This document shows, piece by piece, positions 24,847 to 32,949 of a stretch of 64,000 nucleotides of DNA. Source of the stretch: an uncultured Lachnospiraceae bacterium. GTDB lineage: Bacteria > Bacillota > Clostridia > Lachnospirales > Lachnospiraceae. A program made the position numbers and the translations under genes. Under the pieces are notes generated by a model, which did no database searches, had not been told where the DNA came from, and was given only the letters and a program-made list of their open reading frames with translations. The stretch is from assembly GCA_902788555.1 (NCBI GenBank), contig CADAKQ010000008.1, forward strand, positions 17,552 through 81,551. The letters run 5' to 3'. Position 1 is the stretch's first letter. Each line of letters starts with the position of its first letter.

Positions 24847-25065
24847 ATGAGAAATTGCGAAAAATGTGGAGAATTATTAGGTGAGACTGTACAGGTTTGT
24901 CCGTATTGCGGGTTTAGTGCTACGGATAAAGAGATACGTGAGCTTAGACATGAACGTATAAAACGTGATATGGTTTATGAAGAATATGAACAGAAAATGA
25001 GAGATAGAAAAATGTATTCCAAAGGATTTTTTTGGGGTTTAGTATTTGGAAGAAGCAGAAGATAA
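24847..25065 (+). CDS. Zinc-ribbon domain protein
   Basis: A 72-residue protein with an N-terminal zinc ribbon: CEKCGE at residues 4-9 and CPYCG near 18-22 supply four Cys ligands. The rest is a basic helical tail (ELRHERIKRDMVYEEYEQKM). SD GGGAGA precedes the ATG. Proteins of this form are often small regulators or scaffold pieces. The role is unknown. Confidence 0.75.
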   Translation: MRNCEKCGELLGETVQVCPYCGFSATDKEIRELRHERIKRDMVYEEYEQKMRDRKMYSKGFFWGLVFGRSRR

Positions 25066-25095
25066 TTGGAAAAGTAAATATAAGGAGGCAAGAAA

Positions 25096-25992
25096 ATGGG
25101 ATCAGTTTCAAAAGTTTATTTCACAAAAGAGATTTCACCGGAAAATGTAGTTCGATTATTTGATGTGCTTGGAAGAAAGCTTTCAGGAAGAGTAGCGGTT
25201 AAGGTTCACTCGGGAGAAGCCGGCAATCAGAATTTTCTTCATCCGGAATTTTGGAAGCCTATGGTTGAGCATGTGGGTGGAACGGTTGTAGAATGTAACA
25301 CCGCATATGAGGGTGAGAGGAATTCTACGGAAAAGCACAAGAAGCTTATTTATAATCACGGCTGGAACAAGTATTTTGATGTGGATCTGATGGATGCTGA
25401 AGGTCCTGACATTGAAATTCCGATTAAGCGAAATGCGAAGCATTTAAAATCAGATATTATGGGTAAGAACTTTCTTAATTATGATTCAATGCTTGTACTG
25501 TCACATTTCAAGGGACATCCTATGGGCGGTTACGGCGGAGCGCTTAAGCAGCTTTCTATCGGATGTGTATCCACCGCAGGCAAGGTAAATATTCACTCTG
25601 CCGGAAAATATGTCAAGACTAAGGAACAGGACATTGTCTGGGGAGATTTGCCGGAGCAGGATGCATTTTTGGAGTCTATGGCTGAGGCGGCATCTGCGGT
25701 TGTGGATCATTTTAAAGATAACATCGTTTATATAAATGTTATGGCCAATATGTCTGTTGACTGCGATTGCTGTGCGGTTGCTGAAGATCCTTGCCTTAAG
25801 GATATCGGAATTCTTGCTGCGACAGATCCTGTTGCGATAGACAGAGCGTGCATAGATTTGGTTATGCAAAGTAAGGACAGAGGAAGAGAGCATTTCCTTG
25901 AAAGAGTCACTTCAAGAAATGGAGAGCATACCATAGACGCAGCGTGTGAATTGGGAATCGGTGTAAAAGAATATGAATTGATAGAAGTCTGA
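25096..25992 (+). CDS. DUF362 domain-containing protein
   Basis: A 298-residue DUF362 protein. Diagnostic parts are VAVKVHSGEAGNQNFLHPEF, HFKGHPMGGYGGALKQLSIG, then DCDCCAVAEDPCLKDIGILA and ATDPVAIDRACIDLV, with clustered Cys residues at CDCC. Many family members carry two C-terminal ferredoxin-type iron-sulfur motifs; this one ends without them, so it is the short form. Function is not established, though redox or metal binding through the CDCC cluster is plausible. SD GGAGG precedes ATG 25096. Confidence 0.88.
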   Translation: MGSVSKVYFTKEISPENVVRLFDVLGRKLSGRVAVKVHSGEAGNQNFLHPEFWKPMVEHVGGTVVECNTAYEGERNSTEKHKKLIYNHGWNKYFDVDLMDAEGPDIEIPIKRNAKHLKSDIMGKNFLNYDSMLVLSHFKGHPMGGYGGALKQLSIGCVSTAGKVNIHSAGKYVKTKEQDIVWGDLPEQDAFLESMAEAASAVVDHFKDNIVYINVMANMSVDCDCCAVAEDPCLKDIGILAATDPVAIDRACIDLVMQSKDRGREHFLERVTSRNGEHTIDAACELGIGVKEYELIEV

Positions 25993-26065
25993 TGATATAA
26001 ACATGTAGATTATAAATAGAACAAATCGTGATGCATTACTTGAAATAAATGTTTAGTATTGGCTT

Positions 26066-26105
26066 AAAAGGTGTTGTAAGTAGAGACGCTTATAACGCCT
26101 TTTTG
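26066..26105 (+). terminator. Intrinsic terminator after the DUF362 gene
   Basis: AAAAGGTGTTGTAAG pairs with CTTATAACGCCTTTT through 13 Watson-Crick and two G-U pairs, followed by TGTTTTG. Confidence 0.7.
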
Positions 26106-26110
26106 TTTTG

Positions 26111-26167
26111 TTGACATATAATTAATATAATTATATAATTAATGTTATATAACAAGCGTTATATAAC
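26111..26167 (+). promoter_or_regulatory. Consensus promoter with GTTATATAAC operator pair (TetR gene)
   Basis: TTGACA (26111-26116), 17 bp, TATAAT (26134-26139) is a full consensus promoter. Two copies of the palindrome GTTATATAAC follow at 26144-26153 and 26158-26167, centred 14 bp apart at the expected transcription start. The position fits autorepression by the TetR-family protein encoded just downstream. Confidence 0.8.
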
Positions 26168-26181
26168 AAAAGGAGGTTGTT

Positions 26182-26748
26182 ATGCCACCAAAGGTTAAGA
26201 TTAGTAAGGAAATGATTTTGGATGCCGGTTTTAAGATTATCCGTGAGGAAGGATACGAGCATTTTAATGTAAGAAGAATCGCTGAAGTCCTGCATTGTTC
26301 CACACAGCCGATTATGTATAATTTTAAGACTGTGGAGGAGATAAGAGCTGCTGTATATAAAATCGCAGATGATTTTCATACGGGATATATTATGCCGGAT
26401 ATGTCTGAAAAAGATAATCCGCTTCATAAGCTTGGGATGAATTACATAAGGTTTGGATATGAAGAAAAAAATCTGTTCAGATTTCTATTCCAGAGTAATG
26501 AGTTTTCAGAAAGTGATATCGGACAGTTGATTGATAATCCCGAAGCTTCACCACTTGTTGGAATGGTTGCTGCGGTTGTCGGATGCGACATGGATGAGGC
26601 GAAGGATATATTTTTGGAGTTTTTCTGTGTGGTTCATGGATTTGCGAGCCTGCTTGCCAATAACTCCATGAATTATGATGAAAATATGGCAGATACGCTT
26701 TTGGCAAAAGTGTTTAAAGGAGTAATTGCGGCGAGAGATAAAAAATGA
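26182..26748 (+). CDS. TetR/AcrR family transcriptional regulator
   Basis: A 188-residue repressor with the N-terminal TetR helix-turn-helix at about residues 5-55: ISKEMILDAGFKIIREEGYE, then HFNVRRIAEVLHCSTQPIMY. The remaining part is the ligand and dimer domain, including FRFLFQSNEFSES. SD AGGAGG precedes ATG 26182. The twin palindrome in its own promoter is the probable operator. The CPBP-family protease gene 91 bp downstream on the same strand is the likeliest co-regulated partner. Confidence 0.9.
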   Translation: MPPKVKISKEMILDAGFKIIREEGYEHFNVRRIAEVLHCSTQPIMYNFKTVEEIRAAVYKIADDFHTGYIMPDMSEKDNPLHKLGMNYIRFGYEEKNLFRFLFQSNEFSESDIGQLIDNPEASPLVGMVAAVVGCDMDEAKDIFLEFFCVVHGFASLLANNSMNYDENMADTLLAKVFKGVIAARDKK

Positions 26749-26839
26749 AAGCTATATGATATGGGGAAAGGTATTATGTTACACAGCAAGAGATAAAAAA
26801 TGACAGGTATGTGACATGCTATGAGAGAGGGAGAATAAT

Positions 26840-27541
26840 ATGAAAAAGTTATATGAAAAAAGTGAAATCTGGTTTGCGGTAATGTGGATAATTATATATG
26901 TGGTTGTTTGCGGTAATCTTAGGAATCTGGGAGATGACAGCCCTTATATGATGCTTGGACTGATTGTAATATCGGTGCTTATGTTTGCTTTTGTAAAAGC
27001 AAATCATCTTGAAGAAAAGTACGGACTTAATCATTGGTCAAAGAATTTCAAAGCAATGCTATATCTGATACCTCTTTGGATTATAACAACCGGTAATCTA
27101 TGGGGAGGAATTGAGCCTCATTACAAAGGTGCCGACCTTATATTTGCAGTTGTTTCAATGGCTATTGTGGGATTTGCGGAGGAGCTTATATTCAGAGGCT
27201 TTTTATTTAAGGCGATGCTTAAGGACGGTAAGCCTATAGTTGCTATAATTGTTTCATCTGTAACTTTTGGAATGGGACATATAGTTAATCTGCTTACAGG
27301 GCATTTCGGTCTTGAAACATTTGTACAAATGTTTTATGCAGTAGCTATAGGTTTTATAATGACATATGTTTTTTACATAGGAAAAAGTCTTATCCCTTGT
27401 ATCATATCTCACAGCCTGATAGATGTATTTTCAAAATTTAATAGTGGTAATGAATTGGCAGAATGGATATATATTGGTGTGGTAATTGTGACATCCTTAG
27501 TCTACTGCTTATATCTTAGCAGGCTTAAAAAGGATGAATAA
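26840..27541 (+). CDS. CPBP family intramembrane metalloprotease
   Basis: A 233-residue polytopic membrane protein of the CPBP (Abi/Rce1-like) group. Motif 1, EELIFRGFLFKAML near residue 114, gives the paired glutamates and Arg. Motif 2, FGMGHIVN near 150, gives a metal-binding His, and SHSLIDVF near 193 a further one. Members cleave within membranes and some confer bacteriocin self-immunity. About seven hydrophobic segments are visible. A short duplication (AGAGATAAAAAATGA at about 26733 and 26791) lies between it and the TetR gene. Confidence 0.88.
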   Translation: MKKLYEKSEIWFAVMWIIIYVVVCGNLRNLGDDSPYMMLGLIVISVLMFAFVKANHLEEKYGLNHWSKNFKAMLYLIPLWIITTGNLWGGIEPHYKGADLIFAVVSMAIVGFAEELIFRGFLFKAMLKDGKPIVAIIVSSVTFGMGHIVNLLTGHFGLETFVQMFYAVAIGFIMTYVFYIGKSLIPCIISHSLIDVFSKFNSGNELAEWIYIGVVIVTSLVYCLYLSRLKKDE

Positions 27542-27576
27542 GATATACAGCATTAGAAATTATTCTGACTTATATA

Positions 27577-27633
27577 AAACAGGGTGCTAAGCATAGCGTT
27601 AGGTGGTAATGTGCTATGCGAGCACCCTGTTTT
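27577..27633. repeat. Dispersed palindrome, copy A
   Basis: Outer arms AAAACAGGGTGCT/AGCACCCTGTTTT are perfect over 13 bp. The inner core GCATAGCGTTA...GTGCTATGC is the shared family core in reverse orientation. It lies 36 bp after the CPBP-family protease stop and 20 bp before the end of the convergent flavoprotein gene, so it probably acts as a bidirectional terminator. Confidence 0.85.
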
Positions 27634-27652
27634 TACTAAGTTTGAAAGCCTC

Positions 27653-28129
27653 TTACGACTCATTCACCAGTTTGCCGGTCATATGCTCTATGGTCAGTTC
27701 AAAACATTGAACCCGTGGCAGCGCATTGGCAAGCTCTTTTTTCATGTATTCTTCATCATCGGTGAACTTTTGGCAAAGCTTTGTACAGATTTCTCTTGCT
27801 TTGTCATAATCGCTTATAAGCTTAATTCTTCCAAATACTATAACACTGTTTATATTAAGTGCCCATTCGCCTTCTTTTCTGTAGCCCTTATCATACACAC
27901 AAAAGCTTACCTTATCGCAAGCTTTTATGGCATCAATTTTGTGCCCTTCCTTTGCGCCGTGAAAATAAATCTTATTATCCTCTTCCGAATAATAATGGCT
28001 TATCGGAATACCGTAAGGATAGCCGTCGTCACCTATCATCGACAGTACGCCTCTTGGCTCATCCTTAAGAATTCTTATACATTCTTCTTTAGTTATCTGT
28101 TGTTTAAAACGTCTCATTTTTCTAAACAT
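27653..28129 (-). CDS. Pyridoxamine 5'-phosphate oxidase family protein
   Basis: A 158-residue FMN-binding split-barrel protein. The minus-strand product includes RGVLSMIGDDGYPYGIPISH, YYSEEDNKIYFHGAKEGHKI and DKVSFCVYDKG, the pattern of the NimA/PNPOx-like flavoproteins seen widely in Clostridia. Such proteins bind FMN and may reduce small substrates; the substrate is unknown. No clear SD is visible (GGTGATATG precedes the ATG). It converges on the CPBP gene with palindrome A between them. Confidence 0.85.
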   Translation of the reverse strand: MFRKMRRFKQQITKEECIRILKDEPRGVLSMIGDDGYPYGIPISHYYSEEDNKIYFHGAKEGHKIDAIKACDKVSFCVYDKGYRKEGEWALNINSVIVFGRIKLISDYDKAREICTKLCQKFTDDEEYMKKELANALPRVQCFELTIEHMTGKLVNES

Positions 28130-28281
28130 ATCATCACCCTGTGTAGTTTATTTTATAGCCTTATTTTATTTCTTTGATATGGTTTATGTCAAATACTAAT
28201 TAAGCGAGTTGTTTTTATTCTCTATTGCAGTATATGAGTTTTCTTTTAATCTTGCATATGGTTGCATATTTGGTGTTTTCC

Positions 28282-28310
28282 TTGACATAAGCTGCCTTAT
28301 GGAAATAAAA
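28282..28310 (+). promoter_or_regulatory. Promoter for the GH3 chimera gene
   Basis: TTGACA (28282-28287), 17 bp, ATAAAA (28305-28310). It probably belonged to the flavodoxin-like gene whose first codons now start the fusion. Confidence 0.55.
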
Positions 28311-28345
28311 TAATGCTATATATCTAACAAGGGGAGTTTATAAAA

Positions 28346-30349
28346 ATGGGAAATATAAAGACAGTTATTATTCATGGACAGAATCATAAAGGTTCGACCT
28401 ATCATATAGCGCATGAATTGGCAAAGAAAATATCGGATATTAAAAAGAAAGTATTACCGTTTTTTTTATCTCTGTCACTGGGATTATCTCTTGCAGCATG
28501 CGGAAAAAACAATAATACGGATGATGAAAAAAACACCGCAGAGATTGGCAGCGAGGAAACCGATGTGTCACAGGATGATACATCTTTAGATGCGACGGAA
28601 GAAGTAACGGAAGATACGGGTTCGTTAAATGACTATAAATATTTGCAGTATGCAGATATGACGGCGGAGGAGATAGTCGCATCACTTACACTTGAGCAAA
28701 AGGCATATCAGATGGTTCAGCCGGCATGTTATATGACAAGTCCTGAAGCTATGAAAGAAAATTGTTATGGAAGTGTCCTTTCAAGAAACTTTTATTATAA
28801 CTATGAGGAGTGGCAGGAGTATGTAGATGAATTTCAACAGATGGCAGTTTCATCTTTCGCAGGCGTGCCGTTTATTTATGGACAGGACGATGTACATGGA
28901 GTAAATTATGCAATAGATACTGTTATATTTCCTCACAATATAGGAATGGGAGCAGCAGATGATGAAGATCTTATGTATCAGATAGGGCTTATAACTGCCG
29001 ATGAGGCGAAGTTATGTCATATGCTATGGAATTTCTCGCCTTGTGTAGCACAGTCGGTTGACCCAAGATGGGGAAGAACCTACGAAAGCTATGGTTCTGA
29101 TATAGAAACAATAACAAGACTCAGTACAGCTTATACGAAGGGATTACAGGATGGCGGAGTTATAGCCTGTGCTAAACATTTCTTTGCAGATGGAAATGTA
29201 GTCTATGGAACCGGCGAGGATTCGGATGTTGACAGGCTTATAGACAGAGGAGATGCGGTCCTTACTGAAGAGCAGATTGATGAATTGCTTTCTGTCTATA
29301 AGGCTCAGATAGATGCAGGTGTAAAGACTATAATGATAAGCCACTCATCCTTAAATGGTGTGAAGATGCACGAAAATAAGGAATATATAGATATACTTAA
29401 GAATGATTACGGCTTTGAGGGCTTTATAGTAAGTGATTGGAATTCGGTACAGAATACCTCTCCTGAAACCTATTATGAGCAGGTAGTTACAGCTGTAAAT
29501 TCAGGCATTGATATGCTTATGGAGGTAGACCGTTATGATGAGGCAGCAGGAATAATTGTTGAAGCGGTTGGAAACGGCGACATATCCGAGGAAAGAGTTA
29601 ATGATGCAGTAAGACGAATAATTCAGGTTAAAAAGGATATAGGAATAATTGAAGATCCGTTTTGCGATAATATGGAGACTGTTCAGGATGAAACCGGATC
29701 CGAGGAGTATAGAGATGTTGCTGAAAGAGCAGTAGAGGAAAGCCTGGTACTCGTTAAAAATGAGAAAGATGTGCTGCCTCTTAAGAGCGGTACGAGTGTC
29801 TATATAATGGGGCCGGCAGCAGATAATGATGTATCGCAATGTGGCGGCTGGACTATGGATTGGAACGAAAGCTACCTTGAGGATATACCGGGCTTAACAA
29901 CCATAAGAGAAGGCTTCGAGCAAAAAGCGGATGAATATGGAATAAATGTAATAACCAAAGAAGCAGATGCTGAAAATGCCGATGTTATTCTTTTGGTAGT
30001 AGGCGAACAGGCTTATGCAGAGTGGAACGGTGATACAGCGGATATCGACTTGTGTGGTCCGCTTGGTCTTTCAGGTAATGCTTCGTCGATAGAAAAAGCC
30101 AAGGAATATGGCAAGCCGATAATTACCTGTATCGTGGCAGGAAGAAATGTATTTATAGATGATTATATAGAGGATTGGGACAGCGTGGTAATGTGCTATC
30201 TTCCGGGTTCTGAGGGACAGGGAGTGGCAAATGTGCTCTGTGGCAAAAGCGATTTCACAGGCCGACTTCCAAGTCCATGGTATAGTTCCGTAGAACAAAT
30301 TGAATCCGGAAATGCATGGCTTGAAAAAGGCTATGGACTTACATATTAA
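28346..30349 (+). CDS. Glycoside hydrolase family 3 lipoprotein with a foreign N terminus
   Basis: The main part is a GH3 beta-glucosidase-type enzyme. It has VPFIYGQDDVHGVNYAIDTV, SVDPRWGRTYESYG, CAKHFF and the nucleophile Asp364 in GFIVSDWNS, then the second alpha/beta domain with ESLVLVKNEKDVLPL. A lipoprotein signal peptide, KKKVLPFFLSLSLGLSLAAC, occupies residues 33-52. Residues 1-32 (KTVIIHGQNHKGSTYHIAHE) instead match the start of NADPH-dependent FMN reductase/flavodoxin-like proteins. No ATG lies between 28346 and the signal peptide, so the GH3 gene seems to have lost its own start by deletion and been fused in frame to another gene's promoter, SD (GGGGAG) and first codons. Export with a 32-residue extension is uncertain. 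Palindrome B follows the stop. Confidence 0.85.
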   Translation: MGNIKTVIIHGQNHKGSTYHIAHELAKKISDIKKKVLPFFLSLSLGLSLAACGKNNNTDDEKNTAEIGSEETDVSQDDTSLDATEEVTEDTGSLNDYKYLQYADMTAEEIVASLTLEQKAYQMVQPACYMTSPEAMKENCYGSVLSRNFYYNYEEWQEYVDEFQQMAVSSFAGVPFIYGQDDVHGVNYAIDTVIFPHNIGMGAADDEDLMYQIGLITADEAKLCHMLWNFSPCVAQSVDPRWGRTYESYGSDIETITRLSTAYTKGLQDGGVIACAKHFFADGNVVYGTGEDSDVDRLIDRGDAVLTEEQIDELLSVYKAQIDAGVKTIMISHSSLNGVKMHENKEYIDILKNDYGFEGFIVSDWNSVQNTSPETYYEQVVTAVNSGIDMLMEVDRYDEAAGIIVEAVGNGDISEERVNDAVRRIIQVKKDIGIIEDPFCDNMETVQDETGSEEYRDVAERAVEESLVLVKNEKDVLPLKSGTSVYIMGPAADNDVSQCGGWTMDWNESYLEDIPGLTTIREGFEQKADEYGINVITKEADAENADVILLVVGEQAYAEWNGDTADIDLCGPLGLSGNASSIEKAKEYGKPIITCIVAGRNVFIDDYIEDWDSVVMCYLPGSEGQGVANVLCGKSDFTGRLPSPWYSSVEQIESGNAWLEKGYGLTY

Positions 30350-30364
30350 AATACTTTAGCTAAT

Positions 30365-30458
30365 AGACGGTTCCCGGATTTACATTTTTGGTGCTAAGCA
30401 TAGCGTGAGCGTTAGCGAGCTATGCGTGTACCATAAAATGTAAATCCGGAAACCGTCT
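30365..30458. repeat. Dispersed palindrome, copy B
   Basis: Outer arms of about 27 bp (AGACGGTT, CCGGATTTACATTTT and GGT, with two small mismatches) enclose the family core GCATAGCGTGAGCGTTAGCG then GCTATGC. It starts 15 bp after the GH3 stop. From 30459 to 30630 I see only AT-rich sequence with TATAAT boxes near 30531-30541 and a weak ATTCATAT/ATATGAAT dyad. Confidence 0.85.
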
Positions 30459-30630
30459 TTGTTGAATTTAGGTTATAGCTTAATTCTATAACCTGCCATA
30501 TTATTTAAGAATTATGCAAAATCAGTTGATTATAATATAATAACCACAACAGGAGAGAACTGAATTCATATATAAATTTAATATGAATTTGGTAATGAAT
30601 TAGGACATATATGAAAAGAGGGTGGTTATT

Positions 30631-31260
30631 ATGAAACAGATTCTTTGCTTTGGTGATTCAAATACATACGGATATATACCACAGACCGGAAAGCGATATC
30701 CATGGGGAGTAAGATGGACAAGTATTTTAAATGAAGAGCTTGGACTTGATAGCTATAGGGTAATTGAAGAAGGTTTATGTGGCAGAACAACAATATTTGA
30801 AGACCCTTTAAGAGACGGAAGACGTGGTACAAAGCTTCTTCCGTTACTTTTGGAAACCCATAATAATCCGGATATAATAATTATTATGTTAGGTACTAAT
30901 GATTGTAAAACAGTTTATAGAACTACACCTGAAATAATCGGAAAGGGTGTACAAAAGCTTTTACAACAGATAAAGAATTATTCAGGTGAAAGTAAGATAT
31001 TACTTATATCACCGATACATCTCGGAGAAAAGGTTTGGGAAGAGGGGTACGATACGGAATTTGCGCCTGAATCGGTGAAAATATCAAAGGGGCTTGCCGG
31101 TGTATATAAAAGGATAAGTAAACAGGAAAACATCTATTTCCTGGATGCATCGAAATATTCCTCGCCAAGTGAGGCAGACCAGGAGCATATGGATGAGACA
31201 GGACATAAAAAGCTTGCCAAAGCAATAATAAGTAAAATCAAGGAAATCGAAGCCGCTTAG
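30631..31260 (+). CDS. SGNH/GDSL hydrolase family protein
   Basis: A cytoplasmic SGNH-fold esterase of 209 residues. ATG 30631 is chosen over the in-frame GTG 30622 because GAGGG lies 8 bp upstream. Block I is CFGDSNTYGY with the nucleophile Ser, block II has GLCGRTT, block III is IIIMLGTNDCK and the catalytic Asp/His pair is near the end (DQEHMDETGHKKLA). There is no signal peptide. The C-terminal codons form the left arm of the terminator. Confidence 0.9.
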   Translation: MKQILCFGDSNTYGYIPQTGKRYPWGVRWTSILNEELGLDSYRVIEEGLCGRTTIFEDPLRDGRRGTKLLPLLLETHNNPDIIIIMLGTNDCKTVYRTTPEIIGKGVQKLLQQIKNYSGESKILLISPIHLGEKVWEEGYDTEFAPESVKISKGLAGVYKRISKQENIYFLDASKYSSPSEADQEHMDETGHKKLAKAIISKIKEIEAA

Positions 31261-31277
31261 GCTTGATTTCCTTTTTT
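31242..31277 (+). terminator. Intrinsic terminator overlapping the SGNH stop codon
   Basis: GGAAATC-g-AAGCC pairs with GGCTT/GATTTCC and ends in TTTTTT. The left arm encodes the last residues of the hydrolase. Confidence 0.8.
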
Positions 31278-31362
31278 CTTGAAGTAATATAAAAAATGTT
31301 ATAGAATAATTCCATAAAAAATTAAACATGAAACGTACATTATTATGAAAGGCGGTTTTTAG

Positions 31363-31881
31363 ATGACTGACAGAGAATTTTCGTCAGCCATAGATTTGCT
31401 TTTAAATGGGGATAAAACAGGACTGAGGATGATATATGAAGCATATATGAAGCTTATTTATGCTGTTATATATAACACGGTTCAAAATAAAGAAGAGGCA
31501 GAGGATATAACATCGGATTTTTTTATCAAGCTGGTTCGTGTAGCGAGTACCTTCAGAAAGGGAAGTCCTCACAAAACATGGCTCGTAACCATAGCAAAAA
31601 ATATGGCGATTGATGAGATAAGAAAAAGAAAAAATACTGTTGCGGAATATGAAGAACCGCATACAGAAGGAATAGAAAATGAAGCTGTTTTGTCACAGGA
31701 TATGAAGCAGGCAATGAGGTCTCTTAAGCCGGAAGAAAAAGAAATTGTAGATATGAAGCTTATAGGACAGCTTAAGTTTAAGGAGATAGCGAAGCTTACG
31801 GGCAAGCCGATGGGAACGGTCACTTGGCTGTATAACGAGGGAATAAAAAAACTAAGGAGGTGTCTTTCTAATTATGAGTAA
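31363..31881 (+). CDS. ECF-type RNA polymerase sigma factor
   Basis: A 172-residue sigma-70-family protein with only regions 2 and 4. Region 2 spans about residues 20-90 (IYNTVQNKEEAEDITSDFFI, then VRVASTFRKGSPHKTWLVTI), and region 4 about 115-165 (LKPEEKEIVDMKLIGQLKFK, then EIAKLTGKPMGTVTWLYNEG). It overlaps the anti-sigma candidate by 8 bp, the typical translational coupling of such pairs. TGAAAC at 31328-31333 upstream resembles an ECF -35 element but lacks a clear partner. Confidence 0.92.
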   Translation: MTDREFSSAIDLLLNGDKTGLRMIYEAYMKLIYAVIYNTVQNKEEAEDITSDFFIKLVRVASTFRKGSPHKTWLVTIAKNMAIDEIRKRKNTVAEYEEPHTEGIENEAVLSQDMKQAMRSLKPEEKEIVDMKLIGQLKFKEIAKLTGKPMGTVTWLYNEGIKKLRRCLSNYE

Positions 31882-32713
31882 GAATATAATTGACTTAACT
31901 GAATATAAGGATAATCAGGAAGATATCGAAGGTATGGTTGAAGATATTCCTGAGGAAATCCTTGATGCATATATAAAGGAAACGGAAAATAATACTCCTG
32001 ATTTATGGGACAGAATTGAAGCGGGCTATGATAAGGAGATTAATCTGATAAATAGTGAAACAAAGGTAAGAAGAAAAAAGACTGTTGGATTTATAGCGGC
32101 AGCAGCGCTTATAATTGTGGTTGCAATTCCTATTGCGATATTTAATGTTACAAAAGATAAAGATAACAGGAAAGAAAAATCAGATACACATTTGATTTTA
32201 AAGGATTCGGATTCGTCAGATAAATACGGGGATTATTCTGATGCGGAGGAGATAGCATCTGAAAGCATAGAATCGGATGATGCATATGAAGATAATTATA
32301 TACAAAATGAAGATGCGGATGAAGAAACATATTCTGATGCAGAGGATGCAGAAGGTGATAATGAATACTCATATAATGCGAACATAACAGAGGCTGCTTC
32401 TGATGATGCTTCTTTGGATAATGAAACAAATGAGGCAGGAGCAACAAACAATTCAGTAACACAGGATATCATCGTACCTGATAGTCAAATAGCAGATAAG
32501 ATTACATTTAACGACATTACTTATGTAGATGCCGGAGAGGACCTACAGACAGAAAAAATGGAAGGGTATCTGTATGTAGAAGAAATCCCAAATGAATTCT
32601 GTTCATTTCCTGAAGATGTGCTTACGGTTGTTTGGACAGGAAATGAAGCTGATGCCGAATATATTTACATTCGTTATAATAAATTATATAAATTATATAG
32701 GAAAAAAAAATAG
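31874..32713 (+). CDS. Putative membrane anti-sigma factor
   Basis: A 279-residue single-pass membrane protein. The cytoplasmic N-terminal part (residues 1-72) carries an acidic helical segment, DIPEEILDAYIKETENNTPD, and would hold the sigma-binding site. The transmembrane helix is about 76-94 (VGFIAAAALIIVVAIPIAIF). The outer part is a long Asp/Glu/Ser linker (about 100-200) and a small C-terminal domain ending YIYIRYNKLYKLYRKKK. It has no zinc-binding HxxxCxxC motif. The assignment comes from its 8-bp overlap with the sigma gene and topology, since the sequence itself is weakly conserved. Confidence 0.7.
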   Translation: MSKNIIDLTEYKDNQEDIEGMVEDIPEEILDAYIKETENNTPDLWDRIEAGYDKEINLINSETKVRRKKTVGFIAAAALIIVVAIPIAIFNVTKDKDNRKEKSDTHLILKDSDSSDKYGDYSDAEEIASESIESDDAYEDNYIQNEDADEETYSDAEDAEGDNEYSYNANITEAASDDASLDNETNEAGATNNSVTQDIIVPDSQIADKITFNDITYVDAGEDLQTEKMEGYLYVEEIPNEFCSFPEDVLTVVWTGNEADAEYIYIRYNKLYKLYRKKK

Positions 32714-32726
32714 TTGGAAATTTTCC

Positions 32727-32755
32727 TTGCAAATAATTCTAAGCTTTGGTATTAT
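32727..32755 (+). promoter_or_regulatory. Promoter for the adhesin gene
   Basis: TTGCAA (32727-32732), 17 bp, TATTAT (32750-32755). The right-hand element is sigma-A-like rather than ECF-like. It overlaps the region just behind the anti-sigma stop. Confidence 0.6.
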
Positions 32756-32761
32756 ACTAAA

Positions 32762-32949
32762 TACACATTAAGTTTCCGATAAGGAAAACGTTTATTCATT
32801 TTTTTAATATCCAATTTTAAATTAGTCCATATTGGCGAAACGACATATTGAAATTATCAATTTCGATATGTCTGTTTGTCGTTCATAAATTTTCACATGT
32901 TAAAGGTAAATTAATTGTATGTACAGAAATTTTATAAGGAGAATGTATT
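32762..32949 (+). promoter_or_regulatory. Long structured 5' leader of the adhesin gene
   Basis: About 190 nt separate the predicted transcription start from the ATG. The leader holds a strong hairpin, GACATATTGAAATT/AATTTCGATATGTC (32842-32872) with one mismatch, whose outer bases ACGACA and TGTCGT-like flanks extend the pairing. SD AAGGAGA precedes the start. I could not match it to a known riboswitch; it lacks the c-di-GMP-I core. Confidence 0.5.

Noticed and set aside
27584-28177. 197-residue plus-strand open frame
   Set aside because: It runs antisense to the PNPOx-like flavoprotein and through palindrome A, and encodes nothing recognisable.
32762-32949. c-di-GMP riboswitch before the adhesin
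   Set aside because: Long leader and surface protein fit the idea, but the conserved c-di-GMP-I core sequences are not present.
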